DNA of 64,000 nt, taken from assembly GCF_036014015.1 (NCBI RefSeq), contig NZ_CP107905.1, positions 9,486,001 to 9,550,000 of the forward strand. The letters are read 5' to 3'. Origin of the DNA: Streptomyces sp. NBC_00457 (GTDB lineage Bacteria > Actinomycetota > Actinomycetes > Streptomycetales > Streptomycetaceae). Within the stretch, counting starts at the first letter, position 1; each line of letters opens with the position of its first letter. This document shows positions 17,563-48,389 of the stretch, in pieces. Under the pieces are notes generated by a model. The model did not search any database. It was not told the origin of the DNA and worked only from the letters and a program-made list of their open reading frames with translations. A program made the translations under genes and the position numbers.

Positions 17563-18911
17563 CTTGACGAATCTTGCCCAACTGGGTCGTCGGCGTCGCC
17601 GCGCCGGTGAGTGAGCAGGGAGTCGAGGATCTCGCCGGAGCGAACAGCGGTCGTGGACAGCAGCGTTGAGGTGAGGCCGTGGGTGTGCTCCGTCGCACCT
17701 TGGAGGTAGATACCGGCGGTGACCTCGGGTGCGGCCTCCACGCGGTGGTCGCGTCCGACACGTACGGCGTCGTTGTCGTCCCGCAGGCAGAGCTTCGCGG
17801 TCCGGCCCAGCAGGGGGTCCAGCTCCCGCGGGCGGTACCCGGTCGCATGGACCAGGATGTCGCAGGCGATGACCTCCCGTTCGCCGGTGGGGAGGTACTC
17901 GACGGTGACCTCCAGGCGGTCGGGCAACTGCCGCACGTCCCGGATGCGGGACACGTTCCGCAGCTGGAGGCGCTCGCGGCCCTGGACCTTCTCGCGGTAC
18001 ATGGTGGCGTAAAGGGACTCGATCAAGTCCATGTCGACCACTGAGTAGTTGGTGCTGCGGTGGTAGTCGTACAGGGACTGCTTCACCTCGGGCCGCGCCT
18101 GGAAGTACACGTCCACGGCCTCCGGGTCGAAGATGCGGTTCGCGAACGGGCTGTCGTCGGCGGGTGTGTAGCCGTACTTGGCGAAGACCGCGCAGATCTC
18201 CGAGTCGGGGAAGGAGCGGTGCAGGTAGTCGACCGCTTCGGCGCCGCTCTGTCCCGCGCCGAGGACCAGAATGCGGTGCACCGATTCGCTCCGGCCGGTC
18301 AACTCGCGGGTGCGCGGGATCAGTTCGCTGTTGTGCCAGATGCGGTCCGAGAGGGCTATGTCGGGCGGCACATGGGGTTCCAGGCCCACGGCCACCGAGA
18401 TGTTGCGGGTGCGGCGGACCACTGTGCGCTGTGGATCGCCGGGTACGCGGCTGACCACGTCGAAGAAGCGGACCTCGCCGCCCTCGGCGGTGACCGGTTC
18501 CACGGAGAGGACTTCGGCGTCGTACGTGACCTGGTCCGCGACCCGGGCGGCCGCCCACTCGAAGTACTCGTGGAACTCGATCCGCAGCGGGAACAGAGTC
18601 TTCGCGTTGAGGAAGTCGACCAGTCTGCCGCGCTCGCGCAGGAAGCACAGGAAGCTGAAGTCGCTCGTGGGATTGCGCATGGTGACCAGGTCCTTCAGGA
18701 AGGACACCTGCATGGTCGCGTCGTCGATGAGCATTCCGCGGTGCCAGCCGAAGCCCGTCTGGCGTTCCAGGAATCCGGCGCGGATCCGGTCCTGTGGAGC
18801 GGCTCGGACGTTGTGTTCCTCGATTGCTATGGCCAGTGCGAGATTTGACGGCCCGAAACCTATTCCGAGCACGTCGTGGACGGCGGCAGGTTCGTCGTGC
18901 AGTGCGTTCAC
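17544..18911 (-). CDS. L-ornithine N5-monooxygenase (CchB-like)
   Basis: A 455-residue FAD- and NADPH-dependent hydroxylase making N5-hydroxy-L-ornithine, the precursor of the hydroxamate groups. The FAD motif GIGFGPSNLALAIA lies near residue 15. The substrate-side motif is FLKDLVTMRNPTSDFSFL. The NADPH motif VLGAGQSGAEAVDYLHRS lies near residue 215, and the C-terminal ATGY motif is present. The GTG at 18911 is preferred over 18938 because a GGGAAGG ribosome site precedes it. It is divergent from the formyltransferase, and a shared iron box lies between them. Length and motifs fit siderophore ornithine hydroxylases such as CchB, PvdA and SidA. Confidence 0.93.
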   Translation of the reverse strand: MNALHDEPAAVHDVLGIGFGPSNLALAIAIEEHNVRAAPQDRIRAGFLERQTGFGWHRGMLIDDATMQVSFLKDLVTMRNPTSDFSFLCFLRERGRLVDFLNAKTLFPLRIEFHEYFEWAAARVADQVTYDAEVLSVEPVTAEGGEVRFFDVVSRVPGDPQRTVVRRTRNISVAVGLEPHVPPDIALSDRIWHNSELIPRTRELTGRSESVHRILVLGAGQSGAEAVDYLHRSFPDSEICAVFAKYGYTPADDSPFANRIFDPEAVDVYFQARPEVKQSLYDYHRSTNYSVVDMDLIESLYATMYREKVQGRERLQLRNVSRIRDVRQLPDRLEVTVEYLPTGEREVIACDILVHATGYRPRELDPLLGRTAKLCLRDDNDAVRVGRDHRVEAAPEVTAGIYLQGATEHTHGLTSTLLSTTAVRSGEILDSLLTHRRGDADDPVGQDSSSQSSLT

Positions 18912-18948
18912 CGCAACTTCCCTTCCCCTAGGCGCCACCGATGTTAAA

Positions 18949-18967
18949 TAAGGTTAGCCTTACCTTG
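18949..18967. promoter_or_regulatory. Iron box between monooxygenase and formyltransferase
   Basis: TAAGGTTAGCCTTACCTTG is a good match to the DmdR/IdeR iron box. It lies 38 bases upstream of the monooxygenase GTG and 30 bases upstream of the formyltransferase ATG, so a single site probably represses both divergent promoters in iron-replete cells. Confidence 0.85.
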
Positions 18968-18996
18968 CAATGGTGTGTCCTACGAGAGGATCGACT

Positions 18997-19944
18997 ATGC
19001 GGGTCGTCATGTTCGGCTATCAGACCTGGGGGCACCGCACGCTCCAGGCTCTGCTGGAGTCCGATCACGAGGTGGTCATGGCCGTCACCCACCCCAAGAG
19101 CGACCACGTGTACGAGAAGATCTGGGACGATTCGGTGGCCGAACTCGCCGAGAAGAACGACATCCCGGTACTGCTGCGCAACCGCCCCGACGACCTCGAA
19201 CTCCGCGCCGCCCTGCGGGACATGGAGCCCGATCTGATCGTCGCCAACAACTGGCGCACGGTGCTCCCGCCGGAGATCTTCGACCTCCCCACGCACGGCA
19301 CGCTCAACGTCCACGACTCGCTGCTGCCGGCCTACGCGGGCTTCTCCCCGCTGATCTGGGCGCTCATCAACGGCGAACGCGAGGTCGGCGTCACCGCACA
19401 CCGCATGAACGCCGAACTCGACGCGGGCGACGTCCTGTTGCAGCGGGCGATCCCGGTGGGCCCGCGCGACACGGTCACCGACCTCTTCCACCGCACCGTC
19501 GACCTGATCACCCCCGTGGTCCACGAGTCGCTGGACCTGATCGCCTCCGGCCGGGCCCGCTGGATTCCACAGGACCGCGGCAGGGCCACCTTCTTCCACA
19601 AGCGCTCGATGGAAGACAGCCGCATCGACTGGACCTGGCCCGCGGAGGCCCTGGACCGGCTGGTGCGCGCCCAGTCCGACCCGTACCCCAACGCCTTCAC
19701 CCACCACCGCGGCGAACGCATCCGCATCATCGAGGCGGAGGTCTCCCAGGGCTGCTACGGCGGCACGCCCGGGCGCATCTTCATCCGCGAGGGAGACGGC
19801 GTCGTCGTGGTGGCGGGTGCGGAGGCGCGGACCGGGCGGCTGCACGGACTCCTGGTCAAGCGGGTGCGGACGGAGGACGGGACGGAGTTCGCGGCGTCGG
19901 AGTACTTCCGCACGATGGGCGGGTATCTGACCGCTCGGCCCTGA
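18997..19944 (+). CDS. N5-hydroxyornithine formyltransferase (CchA-like)
   Basis: A 315-residue member of the methionyl-tRNA formyltransferase family. It transfers formyl from 10-formyltetrahydrofolate to hydroxyornithine, giving N5-formyl-N5-hydroxyornithine. The catalytic region reads LNVHDSLLPAYAGFSPLIWA (near residues 107-126), with the conserved His, followed by ELDAGDVLLQ. A C-terminal domain follows, as in CchA-type enzymes. The ATG at 18997 has GAGAGGA six bases upstream; starts nearer 18970 fall beside the iron box. Its presence implies that at least one NRPS residue is formylated. It converges with the importer ATPase, with only 15 bases between them. Confidence 0.92.
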   Translation: MRVVMFGYQTWGHRTLQALLESDHEVVMAVTHPKSDHVYEKIWDDSVAELAEKNDIPVLLRNRPDDLELRAALRDMEPDLIVANNWRTVLPPEIFDLPTHGTLNVHDSLLPAYAGFSPLIWALINGEREVGVTAHRMNAELDAGDVLLQRAIPVGPRDTVTDLFHRTVDLITPVVHESLDLIASGRARWIPQDRGRATFFHKRSMEDSRIDWTWPAEALDRLVRAQSDPYPNAFTHHRGERIRIIEAEVSQGCYGGTPGRIFIREGDGVVVVAGAEARTGRLHGLLVKRVRTEDGTEFAASEYFRTMGGYLTARP

Positions 19945-19959
19945 CGGGCGTCCGCGTTC

Positions 19960-20841
19960 TCAGTCCGCCGCCTGTGCCATCGGCTGCAGCGGCGCGCCCT
20001 GGTGATGACGTCCCATCGGGATCACCATCGGCGTGCCGCTGACCGGGTCCAGGGTGATGCGGCAGTCCAGGTCGAACACGTCCGCCACCGTCCGAGCCGT
20101 GATGACCTCGGCCGGAGTGCCCTCGGCGGCGATCCGGCCGTTCTTCATGGCGACCACGTGATCGGCGTAGCGGCAGGCCTGGTTGAGGTCGTGCAGGACC
20201 ATCACGACGGTGCGGTTCTCACGCCGGTTGAGGTCCGTGATCAGGTCCAGGACATCGATCTGGTGGGCCAGGTCCAGATAGGTCGTGGGCTCGTCGAGGA
20301 GGAGGACGGGGGTGCCCTGCGCCACGGCCATCGCGATCCAGGCCCGTTGGCGCTGTCCGCCGGACAACTCGTCGACGGGACGGTCCGCCAGGTCCGTCAT
20401 ACCGGTCGCCGTCAGCGCCTGCTGCACGGCCTGCTCGTCCGCCTTCGACCACTGCCGCCACCAGGTCTGGTGCGGTGAACGGCCCCGGTTCACCAGGTCG
20501 ATGACCGTCAGCCCCTCCGGCGCCACCGGGCTCTGCGGCAGGATGCCCAGACGCTGCGCCAACTCTCTTGTCGGTATGGAGTGCAGCGCCCTGCCGTCCA
20601 GATGGACCGCGCCTTCACGGGGCGCCAGCAGCCGGGCCAGGGCGCGCAGCAGCGTCGACTTGCCGCAGGCGTTGGCGCCGACGACGGCGGTGATCCGGCC
20701 GGGCGGCACGGCCAGGTCGATGCCGTCCACGACCAGGCGGTTGTCGTACGCCAGACGCAGACCGCTCGCCCGCAGGTCCGGGTCGGCGGGGGGCAGCGAG
20801 TCGGCCGGCCCGGCATCGGTCTTCATACGGTCGGTCGACAT
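19960..20841 (-). CDS. Ferric-siderophore importer ATPase (FecE/FepC type)
   Basis: A 293-residue cytoplasmic ATPase. Walker A is GANACGKST, where Ala replaces the usual Gly before Cys; the signature is LSGGQRQRAWIAMAV and Walker B LLLDEPTTYLD, the last being typical of FecE/FepC proteins. It lies four bases after the second permease and is the third gene of the importer operon. It powers uptake of the ferric siderophore bound by the lipoprotein at 12928-13989. Confidence 0.92.
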   Translation of the reverse strand: MSTDRMKTDAGPADSLPPADPDLRASGLRLAYDNRLVVDGIDLAVPPGRITAVVGANACGKSTLLRALARLLAPREGAVHLDGRALHSIPTRELAQRLGILPQSPVAPEGLTVIDLVNRGRSPHQTWWRQWSKADEQAVQQALTATGMTDLADRPVDELSGGQRQRAWIAMAVAQGTPVLLLDEPTTYLDLAHQIDVLDLITDLNRRENRTVVMVLHDLNQACRYADHVVAMKNGRIAAEGTPAEVITARTVADVFDLDCRITLDPVSGTPMVIPMGRHHQGAPLQPMAQAAD

Positions 20842-20845
20842 GGGA

Positions 20846-21934
20846 TCAGCCTCCTGAACCCGCGCGGTTGGCGCGGACGAGCAACCAGAGCAGTACGGGC
20901 GCGCCGAGCACGCCCGTGACGATTCCGACCGGCAACTCCGTGCCGGAGAACAGCGTACGGGCGATCAGGTCGCCGCCGAGGACCACCAGTGCCCCGGTCA
21001 GTCCCGAGGCCACGGTGGGCGGCCAGGCGGTGCCCGCCAGTCGCTGGGCGATCTGCGGCGCGGCCAGCGCCACGAACGCGATCGGGCCCGCGGCGGCGGT
21101 GGCGAAGGCGATCAGGCCGACTCCGCTGAGGAGGATGGCCAGGCGCACCGGTTGTACCCGCGTGCCCAGGCCGGTGGCCACGTCGTCGCCCAGCTGGAGG
21201 GTGCGCAGCAGCCGGCCGAGCAGCAGCGCCGTCGGCAGCAGGACCGCCAGCGCGAAGGCGAGGGGGCCGACCTGGGACCACGTACGGCCGTTGAGGTTGC
21301 CCACCAGCCAGCCGAGCGCGGCCTGGGCCTGGAACCGGCCGCCCTTGGCCACCAGATAGTCGGTGGCGCTCGTGCAGATCCAGGCCACGCCGATGCCGAT
21401 GAGGATGATCCGGTAGCCGGTGGTGCCGCGGCGCCAGGCGAGGGCGTACACCAGCAGGGCCGTGGTCAGCGCACCGAGCAGGCCGAGCGCCTGCGTGCCG
21501 AGGCCTCCGTCCCAGCCCAGCACGATGCCCGCTACCACGAAGGTGCCCGCGCCCTGGGTGAGGCCGATCATGTCGGGGCTGGCCAGCGGATTGCGGGTCA
21601 TCGTCTGGAACAGCCCGCCGGAGACACCGAACGCGATGCCGACCAGCAGTCCGACCAGGGAGCGGGGCAGCCGCAGTTCCTGGACGACGAGCACGGTGCC
21701 GGGGTCCCCGGAGCCGACCAGGGCCCGCACGACGTCGGTGAAGGCGATCGGGTAGTCGCCGATCGTCAGGCTCCAGCAGAAGAGGAAGAAAGTGCCGACA
21801 CCGAGGACCGCGCACAGCGCCACCAGACGGGGGCGGATGATGCCGGACAGCGGCGGCACGGTCAGGCGGTAGGTCCTCACCGGCGCGGAACGGGACTTCG
21901 CCGCAAGGGACTTGAAGGTCGTCGTCATCCTCAT
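20846..21934 (-). CDS. FecCD-type siderophore permease 2
   Basis: A 362-residue FecCD-family inner-membrane permease with about nine to ten hydrophobic segments. Family motifs include RLPRSLVGLLVGIAFGVSGG, MTRNPLASPDMIGLTQGAG and IAFVALAAPQIAQRLAG. The first ~55 residues are cytoplasmic and basic. Its ATG overlaps the upstream permease stop (ATGA at 21931-21934). It pairs with the 21931-22956 product to form the channel. Confidence 0.93.
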   Translation of the reverse strand: MRMTTTFKSLAAKSRSAPVRTYRLTVPPLSGIIRPRLVALCAVLGVGTFFLFCWSLTIGDYPIAFTDVVRALVGSGDPGTVLVVQELRLPRSLVGLLVGIAFGVSGGLFQTMTRNPLASPDMIGLTQGAGTFVVAGIVLGWDGGLGTQALGLLGALTTALLVYALAWRRGTTGYRIILIGIGVAWICTSATDYLVAKGGRFQAQAALGWLVGNLNGRTWSQVGPLAFALAVLLPTALLLGRLLRTLQLGDDVATGLGTRVQPVRLAILLSGVGLIAFATAAAGPIAFVALAAPQIAQRLAGTAWPPTVASGLTGALVVLGGDLIARTLFSGTELPVGIVTGVLGAPVLLWLLVRANRAGSGG

Positions 21935-22956
21935 GCCTCCGCGAGCTTGCGCCGTCTGACCAGGGCGATGAAGAACGGTCCGCCGATGAAGGCGACGACG
22001 ATCCCGGCCTGCACCTCGGTGGGCCGGGCGATCACCCGGCCGATGATGTCCGCGGCGAGGAGCAGGCTCGGCGCGAGCACCGCGGACAGCGGCAGCAGCC
22101 AGCGGTGGTCCGGGCCGATACCCGCCGACTGGGCCAGCGCACGGGCGACATGGGGGACCACCAGGCCGATGAAGACGACCGGGCCGATGGCCGCCACCGC
22201 CGCTCCGGTCAGCAGGGTGATCGCGGTGACGCCGCCGAGCCGGATGAGGCCGACCCGCCGTCCCAGAGATGCCGCCACGTCCTCGCCGAGGGCCAGGCTG
22301 TTGAGGGCGGGCGCGGCGGCGAGGGCGAGTACGGCGCCGACGGCCAGGAAGGGCAGGATCCGCAGTACGGTCGCCCCGTCCTGGTCGGCCATCGAGCCGG
22401 CGGTGAAGAAGCGGTAGCGGTCGAGCGCGTCCGGGTCGGTCAACGCGATGGCGCTGGTGAGGGAGTTGAGCAGCGCGGTCACCGCGACGCCGGCGAGTGC
22501 CAGCTTGACCGGGGTGAGACCCGAGCGGCCGAGCCTGCCGAGCAGGAAGACCAGGACGCTCGCCACGAGCGCACCGGCGAAGGCGAACCAGACGTACCCG
22601 TAGAACGAGCCGAGGCCCAGCACGCCGACGGCCAGCACGATGGCGAAGGACGCACCCGCGGTGACTCCCAGGATTCCGGGGTCGGCCAGCGGATTGCGGG
22701 TCAGGGCCTGCATCAGCGCCCCGGCCAGCCCGAGCGCCGCCCCCGCGGTGAGTCCGAGCGCGGTGCGGGGCACCCGTGCCGACCAGATGACGTTGTCCAC
22801 GAACCGGCTCGGTGCGTCACCGAACAGCGCGCGCACGACCTGGTCCGGCGGAATGCTGGCGGCGCCGAGGGCGAGCGACAGCAGACAGAGCGCGAGCAGC
22901 ACCACGCCCAGCGATGCGACGAGGAGAACAGGGCGAACCCTTCTGCCCCGCGTCAC
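21931..22956 (-). CDS. FecCD-type siderophore permease 1
   Basis: A 341-residue FecCD-family permease, first gene of the importer operon. Family motifs are RVPRTALGLTAGAALGLAGA, LTRNPLADPGILGVTAGAS and GPVVFIGLVVPHVARAL. The GTG at 22956 has GGAG eight bases upstream; a TTG at 22977 is possible but its ribosome site would abut the codon. An iron box lies 26 bases before the GTG, so the importer should be induced by iron limitation together with the divergent NRPS. Confidence 0.92.
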   Translation of the reverse strand: MTRGRRVRPVLLVASLGVVLLALCLLSLALGAASIPPDQVVRALFGDAPSRFVDNVIWSARVPRTALGLTAGAALGLAGALMQALTRNPLADPGILGVTAGASFAIVLAVGVLGLGSFYGYVWFAFAGALVASVLVFLLGRLGRSGLTPVKLALAGVAVTALLNSLTSAIALTDPDALDRYRFFTAGSMADQDGATVLRILPFLAVGAVLALAAAPALNSLALGEDVAASLGRRVGLIRLGGVTAITLLTGAAVAAIGPVVFIGLVVPHVARALAQSAGIGPDHRWLLPLSAVLAPSLLLAADIIGRVIARPTEVQAGIVVAFIGGPFFIALVRRRKLAEA

Positions 22957-22982
22957 CGTGCGGTCTCCAACGGGCAACTCCC

Positions 22983-23001
22983 TTAGGTTAGGCAGACCTT
23001 A
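22983..23001. promoter_or_regulatory. Iron box, importer side of the divergent promoter
   Basis: TTAGGTTAGGCAGACCTTA is close to the iron-box consensus. It lies just upstream of the permease start on the minus strand and is the first of two boxes in this intergenic region. Confidence 0.87.
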
Positions 23002-23046
23002 ATCCTAGTGGTCGATAACAGGTCGGCCCAGACAGGGGTCTTTTGG

Positions 23047-23065
23047 TTAGGTAATGCTTACCTTA
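23047..23065. promoter_or_regulatory. Iron box, NRPS side of the divergent promoter
   Basis: TTAGGTAATGCTTACCTTA has near-perfect dyad symmetry. It lies 56 bases before the chosen NRPS start at 23122 and about 45 bases from the other box. Its position argues against NRPS starts at 23008 or 23074, which would put the operator in or at the coding region. Confidence 0.87.
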
Positions 23066-23121
23066 GTATCACCGTGGTCCTCCGGCTGAGCCGGTTCCAC
23101 ACTCTGGAGGCGCGGTCACCA

Positions 23122-45161
<22,040 letters not shown>

Positions 45162-45165
<4 letters not shown>

Positions 45166-45371
45166 CCAACCCCTTCGAGAACCCCGACGGCGTCTACTCC
45201 GTGCTCGTCAACGACGAGGGCCAGCACAGCCTGTGGCCCGACTTCGTCGACGTACCGGCCGGCTGGAGCGTCGTCCACGGTCCGGCACCTCGGCAGGAGT
45301 GCCTGGACCACATCGAGGCCAACTGGACCGACATGCGCCCCAAGAGCCTGGTGCGGCGCATGGACGGCTGA
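45162..45371 (+). CDS. MbtH-family NRPS partner
   Basis: A 69-residue protein with the family signature: [29 protein letters not shown] and the closing [13 protein letters not shown]. MbtH proteins bind adenylation domains and are often needed for their folding or activity. Its ATG overlaps the NRPS stop (ATGA), so the two are translated in a coupled way. It ends two bases from the convergent GH15 gene; no terminator is visible between them. Confidence 0.95.
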
Positions 45372-45373
45372 CG

Positions 45374-47209
45374 TCAGCCGAGAGCGCGGTCGAGATTGAA
45401 GGCCGCGCTGATCAACGCGAGATGGGTGAACGCCTGCGGGAAGTTGCCCTGTTGCTCGCCGGTGTGGCTGATCTCCTCGGCGTACAGGCCGAGATGGTTG
45501 GCGTACGTGAGCATCTTCTCGAAGGCCAGGCGGGCCTCGTCGATCCGGCCGGCGTGGACCATCGCCTCGACGTACCAGAACGAGCAGATCGAGAACGTGC
45601 CCTCGTCGCCGCGCAGTCCGTCCGGGCTGGCCTGCGGATCGTAGCGGTAGACGAGGGAGTCCGAGACCAGGTCGTGGGTGAGGGCGTCGAGCGTGGACAG
45701 CCACTTCGGGTCGGTCGGGGCGATGAACTTCGTCAGCGGCATCATCAGGACGGCCGCGTCCAGTACGTCGCTGTCCTCGTACTGCACGAACGCCTGCCGT
45801 GTCTCGGACCAGCCGCGCTTCATGATCCGCCGGTAGATCGTGTCCCGGTGCCCGCGCCAGCGGACCAGGTCGGCGGGCAGACCGCGCCGGTTGGCCATGC
45901 GGATGGCCCGCTCGATCGCGACCCAGCACATCAGGCGTGAGTACAAGAAGTTCTTACGGCCGCCGCGGGTCTCCCAGATGCCTTCGTCGGGCTGGTCCCA
46001 GTTCTCGCAGACCCAGTCCACCAGGGCGCACACGTCGTCCCACTGGTCGCTGGAGATGGGCTTCGCCCACTTGTCGTAGAGGTAGATCGAGTCGATGAGC
46101 GCGCCGTAGATGTCGAGCTGGAGCTGCTCGGCCGCGCCGTTGCCGATCCGCACCGGCGCGGACCCCAAGTGCCCTTCGAGGTGGTCGAGTTCCTGCTCGG
46201 CGAGGTCGGTGCGCCCGTCGACGCCGTACATGATCTGCAGTGGGCCCGAGGGTTTGCCGTCGCCCGGACTGACGTGCCGGGTCACGAACTTCATGAACGC
46301 CTCGGCCTCGCCGGTGAAGCCCAGCCGCAGCAGGGCGTACACGCAGAAGGCGGCGTCGCGCACCCACACATACCGGTAGTCCCAGTTGCGTTCGCCGCCG
46401 ATCTGCTCGGGCAGGCTCGTCGTCGGCGCGGCCACGATCGCCCCGGTCGGCGCGTAGGTGAGCAGCTTCAGGGTGAGCGCGGAGCGGTGCACCATCTCCC
46501 GCCAGCGGCCCCGGTACTGGGACTGGGACAGCCAGCGCCGCCAGTACGCCACCGTGACGTCGAACTGGCTCTCGGCCTCAGTGCGCGCACAGCCGCGCGG
46601 CTCCACCGGGCCGCCCACTTGGTCCAGCGCGAACACCGCCGACTCACCCTCCGCGAGCTTGAAGTCGGCGCGCGCGTCCAGGCCTTCGGCTTCCAGCGGC
46701 ACGGTCGCGGTCAGCCCCAGCGACAGGCCGTCGGAGGCGAACACCGCCACGTCGCCCTCCATGCGCACGGTGTGCGGGACGCGGCCGTAGTCGAAGCGGG
46801 GCGCCACCCGCGCGCGGAACGGAATGGAGCCGCGGACGCACAGCACCCGCCGGATCAGCCGGTGCCGGGCGACCTCCTCGGCCTCGTGGCCGATCGGCAT
46901 GAAGTCCTGCACCTCACCGACGCCTTCCTCGGTGAAGAACCTGGTGATCAGGACGTTCGTGTCCGGGAAGTAGAACTGCTTGGTCCGGGCCGGCACCGAG
47001 GCGGCGAGCTCGAAGGCGCCGCCCCGCTCCGTGTCCAGGATCGCCGCGAAGATGCTGGGCGCGTCGAAGGACGGGCAGCAGTACCAGTCGATGGTCCCGT
47101 CGGTCCCCACCAGGGCGACGCTGCGCAGATCGCCGATCAGCCCGTGCTCGGCGATCGGCAGATACCGCGAAGCCCCCGGTACGCCCTGATCGCTCGCTGT
47201 CCCGTCCAT
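45374..47209 (-). CDS. GH15 family glucoamylase/trehalase-like protein
   Basis: A 611-residue cytoplasmic glycoside hydrolase. The N-terminal domain begins YLPIAEHGLIGDLRSVALVG and TIDWYCCPSFDAPSIFAAIL. The (alpha/alpha)6 catalytic domain has RNWDYRYVWVRDAAF, the probable acid in DEGIWETRGG and the probable base in GDEGTFSICSFWYVEAM. Substrate may be trehalose or an alpha-glucan; mycobacterial relatives are trehalases. The ATG at 47209 has GGGAGG five bases upstream and is preferred over the GTG at 47212. No link to the siderophore locus is apparent. Confidence 0.9.
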   Translation of the reverse strand: MDGTASDQGVPGASRYLPIAEHGLIGDLRSVALVGTDGTIDWYCCPSFDAPSIFAAILDTERGGAFELAASVPARTKQFYFPDTNVLITRFFTEEGVGEVQDFMPIGHEAEEVARHRLIRRVLCVRGSIPFRARVAPRFDYGRVPHTVRMEGDVAVFASDGLSLGLTATVPLEAEGLDARADFKLAEGESAVFALDQVGGPVEPRGCARTEAESQFDVTVAYWRRWLSQSQYRGRWREMVHRSALTLKLLTYAPTGAIVAAPTTSLPEQIGGERNWDYRYVWVRDAAFCVYALLRLGFTGEAEAFMKFVTRHVSPGDGKPSGPLQIMYGVDGRTDLAEQELDHLEGHLGSAPVRIGNGAAEQLQLDIYGALIDSIYLYDKWAKPISSDQWDDVCALVDWVCENWDQPDEGIWETRGGRKNFLYSRLMCWVAIERAIRMANRRGLPADLVRWRGHRDTIYRRIMKRGWSETRQAFVQYEDSDVLDAAVLMMPLTKFIAPTDPKWLSTLDALTHDLVSDSLVYRYDPQASPDGLRGDEGTFSICSFWYVEAMVHAGRIDEARLAFEKMLTYANHLGLYAEEISHTGEQQGNFPQAFTHLALISAAFNLDRALG

Positions 47210-47302
47210 CACAGCCTCCCTGGCCCGGCCCCGTACCGCAGCCTCCCTGGCCCGGCTCGCACGGCGTCACAGTCAGCCTAGGCGCTCCGCTGGAGGCGCG
47301 GT

Positions 47303-47393
47303 GGGGCTGTATCGATACGCGGCTCCGCCGCGGGCGCAGGCCGGTGGGGGCCGGTCGCGCCCACGCGGCGGAGCCGTATATCGACGCAGCCCC
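47303..47393. repeat. Large inverted repeat (two facing repeat units)
   Basis: A 30-base left arm (47303-47332, starting GGGGCTGTATCGATACGCGG) pairs with a right arm (47364-47393) with about four mismatches. The core GCGGCTCCGCCGCG recurs at 54260. The right unit is followed on the complementary strand by the GCGCCCCGTAAGGGGC type of hairpin, so these look like two copies of the dispersed repeat in opposite orientation. The 276-base gap between the GH15 and DeoR genes consists mainly of this structure. Confidence 0.75.
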
Positions 47394-47485
47394 GCGGGCC
47401 CCTTACGGGGCGCGATGCCGCACCGGACTTGGTCAAAGCCGCTCGGGTCCGTCCGGTACGCGCTGTCCGGACAATCGGCCACGCG

Positions 47486-48265
47486 TCAGACGGCGATCAC
47501 CTGGATCCCGGCCTCCTCGAACCGCCGCACCGTCTCCGGGCCGGCCGCCGTGTCCGTGACCAGCGTGTCCACCGCGTCGGCCGCGCAGATCCGGGCGAAC
47601 GCCCGTCGCTCCAGCTTGCTGGAGTCGGCGGCGACGACCACGCGCTCGGCCCGCTCGCACAGCAGCCGGTTGATCGCGGCCTCCGCCTCGTCGTGCGCGG
47701 CGGCGCCGTGGGCGACGTCGAAGGAGACGACGCCGAGCACGGCCACATCGATCGTGATCTGGGCGAGGACACCGTCCGCGAGCGGCCCGATGAGCTCGTA
47801 CGACTGCGCCCGGGCGACCCCGCCGGTCACCACGATCTTGAACTGGGGGCGTACGGCCAGCTCGTTGGCGATGTTGAGGGCGTTGGTGACAACGGTCAGC
47901 GCGGGGGAGCCGGACGTGAGATCACTGCGCACGGCCAGCGCGCGGGCCACCTCGGTCGTGGTCGTTCCGCCGGTCAGCCCCACCGCCTCGCCGGGCGCGA
48001 CGAGATCGGCGACCGCCTTGGCGATCCGCTGCTTCTCGGAGGCGTGCCGGGCGGTCTTGTAGCGCAACGGCAGTTCGTACGACACCCCGTGCACGACCGC
48101 GCCACCCCGGGTGCGTACGAGCATCTGCTGCTCGGCCAGCTGGTCGAAGTCGCGCCGGATCGTCGCCGCCGACACCGCCAGCTCGGCCGCCGCCTCCTCG
48201 ACATCCAGCCGGCCGCGCTCGACGAGCAGCTCCAGCAGCGCCTTCCAGCGGGCGTCCCGCGACAT
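47486..48265 (-). CDS. DeoR-family transcriptional repressor
   Basis: A 259-residue regulator. The N-terminal winged helix reads RWKALLELLVERGRLDVEEAA, with the recognition helix around VSAATIRRDFDQLAEQQ. The C-terminal DeoRC domain has GLTGGTTTTEVARAL and VVVAADSSKLERRAFARI, the phosphosugar-binding pattern. It is divergent from a SIS protein and an aldolase, so it probably represses that operon and senses one of its sugar phosphates. Confidence 0.92.
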   Translation of the reverse strand: MSRDARWKALLELLVERGRLDVEEAAAELAVSAATIRRDFDQLAEQQMLVRTRGGAVVHGVSYELPLRYKTARHASEKQRIAKAVADLVAPGEAVGLTGGTTTTEVARALAVRSDLTSGSPALTVVTNALNIANELAVRPQFKIVVTGGVARAQSYELIGPLADGVLAQITIDVAVLGVVSFDVAHGAAAHDEAEAAINRLLCERAERVVVAADSSKLERRAFARICAADAVDTLVTDTAAGPETVRRFEEAGIQVIAV

Positions 48266-48324
48266 CCGCGCCCTCCGTCCTTCGATCTTCCGGTGACCTT
48301 AGCGCACGCCCTTCTTGCGCCCAT

Positions 48325-48373
48325 GCTTGATTATGCTCGAAAGTCAGCTATATCTTGCAAGAACAATCAAAGC
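48325..48373. promoter_or_regulatory. Candidate DeoR operators
   Basis: The 124-base divergent gap holds a spaced inverted repeat, GCTTGATT (48325-48332) and AATCAAAGC (48365-48373). A perfect 10-base palindrome, TCTTGCAAGA, lies between them at 48353-48362. Their position just upstream of the SIS gene fits a repressor site. Which one is bound cannot be told from sequence. Confidence 0.5.
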
Positions 48374-48389
48374 ACGGGAGGGGAACGGC

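Noticed and set aside
23008..23121. Earlier in-frame GTG starts for the NRPS at 23008 and 23074
   Set aside because: They would put the second iron box inside or at the edge of the coding region, and neither has a ribosome site as good as the GGAGG before 23122.
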